NCBI GenBank assembly: GCA_012516015.1
Contig: JAAYXG010000693.1
Coordinates: forward strand, 1 to 8,523
Origin: Lysobacteraceae bacterium
Lineage (GTDB): Bacteria; Pseudomonadota; Gammaproteobacteria; Steroidobacterales; Steroidobacteraceae
Length of the DNA stretch: 8,523 nt
Direction: 5' to 3'
Shown: piece by piece, positions 1 to 5,514 of the stretch
How positions within the stretch are numbered: position 1 is the first letter of the stretch
Layout: every line of letters starts with the position of its first letter
Translations under genes and position numbers: made by a program
The notes under the pieces: model-generated
What the model was told of the DNA's origin: nothing
What the model saw: the letters and a program-made list of their open reading frames with translations, nothing else
The model's database searches: none

Positions 1-212
1 AGCACCGGCACTTCGAAGAGATTGCGGAAGTGATCGGCGGCTTTGATGTTCTGCATCGTCTCCGCTATCTCCCGCGACGTCGCAATCCGCTGCGGATGAA
101 TGCGGCGCGCGCGCAGCTCTCCGATGCGTTCCTGATACAGGCGCACCCAGGCAATGCCGATCAGCAGCGTCATTGCGAGGGCGGGGATGAGGATGGTGTG
201 TTCGGATGGCAT
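1..212 (-). CDS. MAPEG family membrane protein, N-terminal part (cut by window edge)
   Basis: The 5' end of a gene that continues past the left edge; 70 complete codons are visible. The start is the ATG at 212-210. Residues about 5-23 form a hydrophobic membrane helix. A basic stretch follows (ELRARRIHPQRIATSRE), then an acidic and amphipathic part ending DHFRNLFEVPV. The RARRIHP, ADxFRNLFEVPVL pattern is what I know from bacterial MAPEG proteins (about 130 residues, four helices, related to microsomal glutathione transferases and eicosanoid enzymes). The bacterial members of this subgroup have no settled substrate, so no function is claimed. It follows the fumarase gene after 69 bases filled by an inverted-repeat element, and no Shine-Dalgarno-like sequence precedes the ATG. 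The family call rests on pattern memory over half the protein. Confidence 0.75.
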   Translation of the reverse strand, partial: MPSEHTILIPALAMTLLIGIAWVRLYQERIGELRARRIHPQRIATSREIAETMQNIKAADHFRNLFEVPV

Positions 213-218
213 ATGAAC

Positions 219-290
219 GTGTGGGGGTGCAGAGGTGTAGGTCACATTCTTACACGTCTACACGTTCCCAAGTGCACACGTCTACACGTC
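219..290 (-). repeat. Intergenic inverted-repeat element 1 (fumarase / MAPEG gap)
   Basis: Read on the minus strand, the element opens with 8-base units in strict phase: GTGTAGAC (287-280), GTGTGCAC (279-272), a degenerate TTGGGAAC (271-264), GTGTAGAC (263-256), then GTGTA. A 22-base loop (250-229) begins AGAA and ends CTCTGC. The second arm (228-219) is the inverse of a GTGT-G-rich unit. On the plus strand units GTGTGGGG, GTGCAGAG and GTGTAGGT run in phase from 219 to 242. The last two codons and the TAG stop of the fumarase gene (290-282) lie in the first arm. This is the most degenerate of the five copies. There is no T-run after it, so a standard intrinsic terminator is unlikely. Confidence 0.75.
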
Positions 291-1811
291 CCGGACGGTG
301 ACAGGTATATCTCGGATACGCCCTCGCCATTCGGCGGGGCCGGTGTCATGCACCGATACGCCGTTCGAATCGACGGCGACCGTGACCGGCATGTCCTTCA
401 CCTCGAACTCGTAGATCGCCTCCATCCCTAAATCCGCGAACGCAACGACGCGGCTCGAGCGGATGGCCTTCGACACGAGGTAGGCGGCACCGCCTACCGC
501 CATGAGATACGCCGCGCGGTGCTGTTTGATCGCTGCGATCGCCTCGGGCCCGCGCTCGGCCTTGCCGACCATTGCGATCAGTCCGGTTTTCTCGAGCATC
601 ATCCGGGTGAACTTGTCCATACGCGTCGCCGTCGTCGGGCCCGCGGGACCGACGGCTTCGCCCTTTACCGGATCGACGGGACCCACGTAGTAGATGACGC
701 GATTCTTGAAATCGAGACCTTCAGGAAACGGTTTGCCCGCTTCGATCAGTTGGCTGAGCCGCTTATGCGCGGCGTCGCGGCCCGTGAGCATCTTGCCGGA
801 GAGCAGTAGACGTTCGCCGGGACGCCAACTCGCGACGTCTTCGCGGGTGAGTGCATCGAGGTTGACGCGACGCGACTCCGGCGAAGCTTCATAGGTGAGC
901 GCCGGCCAAATATCGAGCGGTGGCGGCTCGAGCTTTGCCGGACCTGTGCCGTCCAAGACGAAATGCGTGTGGCGCGTCGCGGCGCAGTTGGGAATCACTG
1001 CAACCGGTAATGAGGCGGCGTGCGTCGGATAGTCCTTGATCTTCACGTCGAGCACGGTCGTGAGCCCGCCGAGCCCTTGCGCGCCGATGCCGAGCGCGTT
1101 GATCTTGTCGAGGATCTCGAGACGCAGCGCTTCGATCTTGTTCGCTGGGCCGCGTGCGCGAATCTCGTGAATATCGATCGGATCGAAGAGCGACTCCTTG
1201 GCCATCACCATCGCCTTTTCTGCGGTGCCTCCGATCCCGATACCGAGCATGCCCGGCGGGCACCAGCCGGCACCCATCTCGGGCACGGTCTCGAGCAGCC
1301 AGTCGACGATCGAGTCGGACGGATTCAGCATCGTGAGCGCGGCCTTGTTCTCCGAGCCGCCGCCCTTTGCGGCGAGCGCGAGCTCGAGCGTGTCGCCCGG
1401 CACGACTTCCATGTGAATGACCGCGGGCGTGTTGTCGCGCGTGTTCTTGCGGTCGAACGCCGGGTCCGCCACGATCGACGCGCGCAGCTTGTTGTCGGGG
1501 TGATTGTAGGCGCGGCGCACGCCTTCGTTGATCATGTCCGCAAGGCTCATTTCCGCTTCCCACCGTGCGTTCATCCCCACCTTCGCGAATACGGTGACGA
1601 TGCCGGTGTCCTGACAAATGGGCCGATGGCCTTCGGCGCACATTCGCGAATTCACGAGAATCTGCTTGATCGCATCTTTCGCCGCGGGGCTCTCTTCGAT
1701 TTCGTATGCCGCGCTCATCGCGCGGATGAAGTCGGGCGAATGGTAGTAGGAGATGTACTGAAGAGCGTCGGCGACGCTCTGAATGACGTCTTCTTGCTTG
1801 ATCGCAGCCAT
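282..1811 (-). CDS. fumA: Class I (iron-sulfur) fumarate hydratase
   Basis: A cytoplasmic enzyme of the citric acid cycle that interconverts fumarate and L-malate using an oxygen-sensitive 4Fe-4S cluster. The protein has 509 residues and shows the fused two-domain form: an N-terminal catalytic domain (about 10-290) and a C-terminal domain (about 325-505). The three expected cluster cysteines are seen as C66 in RPICQDTG, C184 in GWCPPGMLG and C276 in PNCAATRH, with spacings of 118 and 92 that fit the family. GEAVGPAGPTTATRMDKF in the C-terminal domain is also typical. The start is ATG 1811-1809, because family similarity begins there; the open frame upstream to 1928 only translates an intergenic repeat. 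No good Shine-Dalgarno sequence is seen, and a palindrome lies 14 bases upstream. The gene ends GAC GTG TAG, with these codons supplied by repeat element 1. A tartrate dehydratase is a less likely alternative, since those are usually split into two subunits. Confidence 0.93.
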   Translation of the reverse strand: MAAIKQEDVIQSVADALQYISYYHSPDFIRAMSAAYEIEESPAAKDAIKQILVNSRMCAEGHRPICQDTGIVTVFAKVGMNARWEAEMSLADMINEGVRRAYNHPDNKLRASIVADPAFDRKNTRDNTPAVIHMEVVPGDTLELALAAKGGGSENKAALTMLNPSDSIVDWLLETVPEMGAGWCPPGMLGIGIGGTAEKAMVMAKESLFDPIDIHEIRARGPANKIEALRLEILDKINALGIGAQGLGGLTTVLDVKIKDYPTHAASLPVAVIPNCAATRHTHFVLDGTGPAKLEPPPLDIWPALTYEASPESRRVNLDALTREDVASWRPGERLLLSGKMLTGRDAAHKRLSQLIEAGKPFPEGLDFKNRVIYYVGPVDPVKGEAVGPAGPTTATRMDKFTRMMLEKTGLIAMVGKAERGPEAIAAIKQHRAAYLMAVGGAAYLVSKAIRSSRVVAFADLGMEAIYEFEVKDMPVTVAVDSNGVSVHDTGPAEWRGRIRDIPVTVRDV

Positions 1812-1825
1812 GATGGTCGGTGGGG

Positions 1826-1841
1826 TTGAGCGAACGCTCAA
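1826..1841. promoter_or_regulatory. Perfect palindrome upstream of the fumarase gene (possible operator)
   Basis: TTGAGCGAACGCTCAA on the plus strand has perfect 7-base arms around a 2-base centre and sits 14 bases before the fumarase ATG. It is separate from the neighbouring inverted-repeat element and does not share its units. A two-fold symmetric 16-mer of this shape is typical of an operator for a dimeric repressor such as the TetR family. As RNA it could also form a short 6-pair hairpin. A weak -10-like TAGATT overlaps its upstream edge on the minus strand, with no convincing -35. The regulator is unknown. Confidence 0.35.
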
Positions 1842-1853
1842 TCTATCATTTGC

Positions 1854-1949
1854 GCGTGTGGACGTGTAGACGTGTGGAGGTGTAGACGCCAGAGTCTCCG
1901 TGCTCCGTTCTCGTCTACACGTCCACACCCCTACACGTCTACGCGTCTA
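1854..1949 (-). repeat. Intergenic inverted-repeat element 2 (DUF1841 / fumarase gap)
   Basis: The best-formed copy. On the plus strand four 8-base units run in phase: GTGTGGAC (1856-1863), GTGTAGAC (1864-1871), GTGTGGAG (1872-1879) and GTGTAGAC (1880-1887). The opposite arm on the minus strand reads GCGTAGAC, GTGTAGGG, GTGTGGAC, GTGTAGAC (1944-1913). The cores 1862-1888 and 1912-1938 are inverse copies that match at 24 of 27 positions. The loop is 1889-1911 (23 bases); on the minus strand it begins AGAA and ends CTCTGG. The TAG stop of the DUF1841 gene (1949-1947) is the first codon of the element, in a partial TAGAC unit. No T-run follows the second arm on either strand. Confidence 0.9.
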
Positions 1950-2390
1950 TGGACCTGAAGCGAACTGTTTCAGGCGCTCCAAGTACGCCATTTCGTCCGG
2001 CGGACGTCCGAATCGTTGCGCCTCCCACAACGCTTCGGCGAGGCATTCGATCATCACGTGCTCGGCTTCGTGCTCATCGCCTCGCTTGCGCGCGATCGCT
2101 TCGAACACTGCGCGAATGCCGGCAGGGCGATTCGTCGCAATCTGATCGCGCACCGCGAGATGTAGGCCCATGTGCAAGAACGGATTGGACTCGCCGCTTT
2201 CGGGCGTGTAGTCGCGCGCAATCGCGGCTTCGACATCTTCGAGCACGGCTTGATACTCGGGATGCAGCGCGATGACATCCGCGATCTGCGCTTCGAGCGG
2301 CTCCATCGGCAGCCCCTCGCGATGTTTTCGCCACGCTTCGACATAAGCGCGGCGCAAATCTTCGCGGGAGTGGGTATCGAAAAAAGGCAT
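1947..2390 (-). CDS. DUF1841 family protein
   Basis: A soluble protein of 147 residues with no signal peptide or membrane segment. It has the pattern I know from DUF1841: an aromatic N-terminus (MPFFDTHSREDLRRAYVEAW), a central ESNPFLHMGLHLAVRDQI (about residues 66-83), the conserved RPAGI that follows, and a C-terminal EALWEAQRFGRPPDE. It is mostly helical and acidic, at the family's usual length. The function of the family is unknown. Genes of this family are often found next to nth in gamma- and betaproteobacteria, and that holds here; the 89-base gap to nth is filled by repeat element 3. The start ATG 2390-2388 has no visible Shine-Dalgarno sequence. The TAG stop touches repeat element 2. 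Confidence 0.85.
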   Translation of the reverse strand: MPFFDTHSREDLRRAYVEAWRKHREGLPMEPLEAQIADVIALHPEYQAVLEDVEAAIARDYTPESGESNPFLHMGLHLAVRDQIATNRPAGIRAVFEAIARKRGDEHEAEHVMIECLAEALWEAQRFGRPPDEMAYLERLKQFASGP

Positions 2391-2398
2391 TGGCTTCG

Positions 2399-2487
2399 CG
2401 TGTGTAAGGTGTGAAGTGTGACGTGTAGTCGCAGAGGCGTAACGCGTCGCTTCTGACGTTACACTTTACACCCTACACCTCACACTT
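2399..2487 (-). repeat. Intergenic inverted-repeat element 3 (nth / DUF1841 gap), 7-base units
   Basis: Here the unit is 7 bases instead of 8, on both arms. The plus strand has GTGTAAG, GTGTGAA, GTGTGAC, GTGTAGT (2402-2429). The minus strand has GTGTGAG, GTGTAGG, GTGTAAA, GTGTAAC (2485-2458). The two arms pair imperfectly. The loop is 2431-2454 (24 bases); on the minus strand it begins AGAA and ends CTCTGC, and its ends can pair (CAGA with TCTG, GCG with CGC). The nth stop TGA (2482-2480) lies in the first unit. No T-run follows, so this is not a standard terminator. Confidence 0.85.
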
Positions 2488-3121
2488 CTTCGCGCGTTTT
2501 CGCCTCATACTCGCACAAATCCCGAATCAAGCACTCCGGGCACTTGGGTTTGCGTGCGGTGCAAGTATAGCGCCCGTGCAGGATCAGCCAGTGGTGCGCA
2601 TCGTGTCGGTACTCTTTCGGCACGACCGCGAGCAGCTTCTCCTCGACTTCGCGCACGTTGCGCCCCGGCGCGATGCCGGTGCGGTTCGCGACTCTGAAGA
2701 TGTGCGTATCGACCGCAATCGTCGGCTCGCCGAAGGCCGTGTTCAGGATCACGTTCGCGGTCTTGCGTCCGACGCCCGGAAGCGCTTCGAGCGCCTCGCG
2801 GGATCGCGGCACTTCTCCGCCGTGCTCCTCGACCAGAATGCGGCAGGTCTCGATGATGTTCTTCGCTTTCGTGTTGAAGAGGCCGATCGTCCGAATATAG
2901 GGCGAGAGACCTTCGACGCCGAGCTTCAGGATCGCCTCCGGCGTATTGGCGTGCTTGAAGAGCACGCGCGTCGCCTGATTCACGCTCTTGTCCGTCGCTT
3001 GTGCGGACAGAATGACCGCCACGAGCAGCTCGAACGGCGTGCGATATTCGAGCTCGGTGGTCGGTGAAGGATTGGCTTCTTTGAAGCGGGAGAAAATCGC
3101 GCGAATCTTCTTTGGAGTCAT
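2480..3121 (-). CDS. nth: Endonuclease III (DNA glycosylase / AP lyase)
   Basis: A base-excision repair enzyme that removes oxidised pyrimidines and cuts the strand at the abasic site. The protein has 213 residues; E. coli Nth has 211. Catalytic and cluster positions match E. coli numbering exactly: K120 in the helix-hairpin-helix LPGVGRKTANV, D138 in VDTHIFRV, and a 4Fe-4S cluster held by C187, C194, C197 and C203 (spacing 6, 2, 5). The start is ATG 3121-3119, which overlaps the rnfE stop as ATGA, so translation is probably coupled. The longer open frame up to 3388 runs over rnfE and is rejected. Placement right after the rnf genes is common in gammaproteobacteria. The gene ends GAA GTG TGA inside repeat element 3. 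Confidence 0.96.
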   Translation of the reverse strand: MTPKKIRAIFSRFKEANPSPTTELEYRTPFELLVAVILSAQATDKSVNQATRVLFKHANTPEAILKLGVEGLSPYIRTIGLFNTKAKNIIETCRILVEEHGGEVPRSREALEALPGVGRKTANVILNTAFGEPTIAVDTHIFRVANRTGIAPGRNVREVEEKLLAVVPKEYRHDAHHWLILHGRYTCTARKPKCPECLIRDLCEYEAKTREEV

Positions 3122-3741
3122 TCGATGGCCGTTTGTCGACGCTGCAACCCGTTGCGTACCGCCAGGAGCAGCCCGAGCGAGAGAAACGCCCCAGGGGGCA
3201 ACATCGCGAGCAGAAAACCCATGTCGACGCGAAACAGCGTGATCTCTCCTGCTGTCGAGCCGATCAGCGCTTGTGCATCGTGAAGAATGGACCCGCGGCC
3301 GACGATCTCGCGTGTGACGCCCAAGATGAGAAGAACGAAGGCGACGGCGAGCGTCAGGCTTGCGACACTTGCGAGCGTTTTGCGCCATGAGGGGCGCGGC
3401 GCACGCAGCGTGTGCACGAGCGCGAGATTCGCGACGATCAGCGGCAGGAACACGCCCACGATCTCATGAGCGACGTGAAACCAAGCGCGCATCGCGACCT
3501 CGACGATCGCAACGACGCTCGCAGTCACGAGCAGGATCGCCACGAGCTGCGTATCCTCGTCGAGCCAGCGCTTCAGGAGCATGAGAATGCTCGCCGAGAT
3601 GAGACCGACGAGGGTCGTTGCGATCCCGAGGCTCAAGGCGCTCACGACCGTGTCGCTTGCGGCGATCGAAGGGCAGAGAGCGGCGATGAGGATGAGGTCC
3701 GCCTCTCGCTTCTTTCTGCCGGTTGTCGTCTCGTTGATCAT
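3118..3741 (-). CDS. rnfE: Rnf electron transport complex subunit RnfE (divergent)
   Basis: An integral membrane subunit that pairs with RnfA in the membrane core. The protein has 207 residues and about six hydrophobic segments. Family marks are LCPSIAASDT (C23), GIATTLV, GVFLPLIVAN, VTREIVGRGS and LPPGAFLSLGLLLAVRN. Two features are unusual. The family's second cysteine, in the IVTNC motif after GIFIPLI, is L106 here (IVANLALVH), and the GRAEAF that normally follows is also lost. The N-terminus lacks the usual GLWKNNP and is short and charged (TTTGRKKREAD). The start ATG 3741-3739 has no clear Shine-Dalgarno sequence. Unlike the other rnf genes it is separated from rnfG, by 99 bases holding repeat element 4. 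It overlaps nth by 4 bases. Confidence 0.9.
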   Translation of the reverse strand: MINETTTGRKKREADLILIAALCPSIAASDTVVSALSLGIATTLVGLISASILMLLKRWLDEDTQLVAILLVTASVVAIVEVAMRAWFHVAHEIVGVFLPLIVANLALVHTLRAPRPSWRKTLASVASLTLAVAFVLLILGVTREIVGRGSILHDAQALIGSTAGEITLFRVDMGFLLAMLPPGAFLSLGLLLAVRNGLQRRQTAIE

Positions 3742-3757
3742 ACGGGGCCCATGGGGC

Positions 3758-3849
3758 GTGTGGACGTGTAAGCGTGTAAACGTGTAATCGTGTAATCGTG
3801 TGGACGCGGGAATCTCGCTTGCGTTCTGACGTCCGCACGTCTACACGTC
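3758..3849 (-). repeat. Intergenic inverted-repeat element 4 (inside the rnf operon, rnfG / rnfE)
   Basis: The plus strand has six 8-base units in phase from 3758 to 3805: GTGTGGAC, GTGTAAGC, GTGTAAAC, GTGTAATC, GTGTAATC, GTGTGGAC. The opposite arm is shorter: on the minus strand GTGTAGAC (3846-3839), GTGCGGAC (3838-3831), then GTC. The loop is 3806-3827 (22 bases); on the minus strand it begins AGAA and ends TTCCCGC, the least typical loop end of the set. The arms are unequal (six units against two), which suggests recent unit gain on one side or loss on the other. The rnfG stop TAG (3843-3841) is in the first unit of the minus strand. Confidence 0.88.
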
Positions 3850-4491
3850 CGAAGCAAATAACGCATCTCGATTCAGTCGATAGAACTCGAGGGATCTTCT
3901 CACGGCCTTGACTATCGCACGCGGCGTGATCGTCGCGCCCGTGAACGCGTCGAAGTCGCCGCCGTCCTTTTTCACCGTCCAACGTTGCTGCGGCGGATTC
4001 GCGAGCGAACGCCCCTCGAATGCCTCGAGCCAATCGGCTTCTCGGGTCTCGAATTGATTGCCGAGCCCGGGCGTCTCGTTATGACGAAGCACCTGGACGC
4101 CGATCAAGGTGCCATCGTAAGCGATTGCCACCAACAGCTCGATGGGCCCACGGTAGCCATCGGGTGCGATCGGCCGCAGCACGGCGGCGACCGGTCGCCC
4201 ATTCTTGCGGACGCGGTAGACCGTCACGGGGCGCGCGGTGCCGAGAAAATCGGGTGCTGCGACTTCAATCGTGTCCTCGAGCGGCTCGTTGTCATATATG
4301 TCGGGCGCCAAGAGCGCGCTCAGCGCGCTCGCCACGCCCGTCTGCTGGTTGATCGCAATGCGCTCGCGCGTCGCATCCGCGAGCCACACGAGCGCGCCGG
4401 TGAGAAGCGCAAGCACACATACGAGCGCGACGATCGCAACGCTCGCGCGGCGGCGGGGCGCAACGAATTCAGGGCCGTTTCGCGTGTCCAT
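3841..4491 (-). CDS. rnfG: Rnf electron transport complex subunit RnfG (FMN protein)
   Basis: A membrane-anchored subunit whose large domain lies outside the cytoplasmic membrane and carries a covalently bound FMN. The protein has 216 residues, with one membrane helix at about 17-39 behind a basic stretch (PRRR). The FMN-binding domain shows HNETPGLGNQFE (137-148), the WTVKKDGGDFD segment, and the attachment motif TGATIT (184-189), where T187 would carry the FMN by phosphoester. ITPRAIVKAV after it is also typical. The start ATG 4491-4489 overlaps the end of rnfD by 23 bases and lacks a clear Shine-Dalgarno sequence, so translation probably depends on rnfD. It ends GAC GTG TAG, the same ending as the fumarase gene, because both endings are made by the intergenic repeat. 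Confidence 0.95.
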   Translation of the reverse strand: MDTRNGPEFVAPRRRASVAIVALVCVLALLTGALVWLADATRERIAINQQTGVASALSALLAPDIYDNEPLEDTIEVAAPDFLGTARPVTVYRVRKNGRPVAAVLRPIAPDGYRGPIELLVAIAYDGTLIGVQVLRHNETPGLGNQFETREADWLEAFEGRSLANPPQQRWTVKKDGGDFDAFTGATITPRAIVKAVRRSLEFYRLNRDALFASDV

Positions 4492-5512
4492 AAATGCGCG
4501 GCACCGTATAGCGATCGATCAGGGGGACTGCGAGGTTCATCAGCAACACCGCGAACGCGACGCCGTCCGGATATCCGCCCCAGGTTCGGATCGTATAGGT
4601 GAGCACGCCGATGCCGCTTGCATAGATGAGCCGTCCGCGATCGCTCGTGGCTGCGGAGACGGGGTCGGTCGCAATGAAGAATGCGCCGAGCATGCTCGCG
4701 CCCGAGGTCAAATGAAACACCGGGCCCGCATACGCGCCGGGGTCGATTGCGTACATGATGGACGCGCATACGGCGAGCGAGCCCAGCATGGCAACCGGAA
4801 TCTGCCACCGAATGATGCGCAGCGCGAGCAAGGCGATCCCGCCGATCAGCGTCGCCAGGTTGATCCACTCCCAGCCGCGTCCGCCGAAGCCGCCGAAGAT
4901 CGGGCTCGCGTGCGCTTCCTGCATCGTCATCCCCATCGCGAGGTTCGTTCGCAGCGCATCGAGCGGCGTAGGCGACGTGATCGCATCCCAAGTAAAGGCG
5001 TCGGGTAGCTGCCCGGTGAGGATCGTCGTCGCCGTTTGCAGGAACGAGAGCTGCTCCGTGCGCAACTCCGGTACGTCGGGCGGCAGCCACGTGAGGAGCT
5101 GAGCCGGAAACGAGACGAGGAGCACGGCGTAGCCGACCATTGCAGGATTGAAGACATTCATGCCGACGCCGCCGAAGGCGTGCTTCGCAACGAGGATGGC
5201 GAACGCGGTGCCGCTCACGACGAGCCACCAAGGTGCGAGCGGAGGCAAACACAGGGCCAGCAGGAGCGCCGTGACGATCGCCGTTCCGTCCGTGAGATAT
5301 TGCTGCAGCGACTTCTTGCGAAGATGCAGCGCGAGGGCTTCGGTTGCGAGCGCGGTGGCGATCGCCAGGATACTTTGGATGAGTAGCCCGGGCCCGAAGA
5401 ACACGACGTGCACCGCGATCGTCGGCAAGAGCGCGTAGATGACGATGCGCATGACCTTCGAGACGGTTTGCGGTACGACGACATGCGGCGGCGCGGCGGT
5501 CGGAAAGCGCAC
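4469..5512 (-). CDS. rnfD: Rnf electron transport complex subunit RnfD (FMN protein)
   Basis: A polytopic membrane subunit with covalently bound FMN, related to NqrB. The protein has 347 residues, close to the usual 350, with about nine to ten hydrophobic segments. Family marks are KHAFGGVGMNVFNPAMVGY (110-128), GFGGRGWEW, GAFFIATDPVSAATSDRGR (276-294) and RTWGGYPDGVAFAVLLMN (309-326). The FMN site, usually GATPL, reads SPTPLDAL (180-187); the acceptor threonine T182 is kept, although the two residues before it differ from the common GA. The start is GTG 5512-5510, two bases after the rnfC stop, because the family's usual N-terminus begins there and AAGGA lies 9 bases upstream. An ATG at 5452-5450 would remove the conserved start. 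The gene overlaps rnfG by 23 bases. Confidence 0.94.
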   Translation of the reverse strand: MRFPTAAPPHVVVPQTVSKVMRIVIYALLPTIAVHVVFFGPGLLIQSILAIATALATEALALHLRKKSLQQYLTDGTAIVTALLLALCLPPLAPWWLVVSGTAFAILVAKHAFGGVGMNVFNPAMVGYAVLLVSFPAQLLTWLPPDVPELRTEQLSFLQTATTILTGQLPDAFTWDAITSPTPLDALRTNLAMGMTMQEAHASPIFGGFGGRGWEWINLATLIGGIALLALRIIRWQIPVAMLGSLAVCASIMYAIDPGAYAGPVFHLTSGASMLGAFFIATDPVSAATSDRGRLIYASGIGVLTYTIRTWGGYPDGVAFAVLLMNLAVPLIDRYTVPRIYGHAKRP

Positions 5513-5514
5513 GT

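Noticed and set aside
30..431. Plus-strand open frames across the window (for example 30-431, 1020-1829, 4238-5008, 6796-7638, 7461-8333)
   Set aside because: All lie opposite or across well-supported minus-strand genes, have low-complexity Arg/Ala/Ser-rich translations and match no family. They are side effects of high GC content.
1812..1928. N-terminal extension of the fumarase to an ATG at 1928
   Set aside because: The extra 39 residues only translate the repeat element and the palindrome. Family similarity begins at the ATG at 1811.
1854..1944. Intrinsic (Rho-independent) terminators at the inverted repeats
   Set aside because: No run of T follows either arm on either strand in any of the five copies, and the loops of 21-24 bases are long for this class. 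Some other effect on transcription is not excluded.
3122..3388. N-terminal extension of endonuclease III to 3388
   Set aside because: It would run fully over rnfE in another frame. The start at 3121 gives the standard length and exact E. coli residue numbering.
3118..3741. rnfE and rnfA as pseudogenes because of the lost cysteines
   Set aside because: Both frames are intact, have normal or near-normal length and keep the other family motifs. Neighbouring subunits keep all cofactor residues.
3758..3805. CRISPR array
   Set aside because: The repeats are 8 bases long, adjoin without spacers and are flanked by no cas genes.
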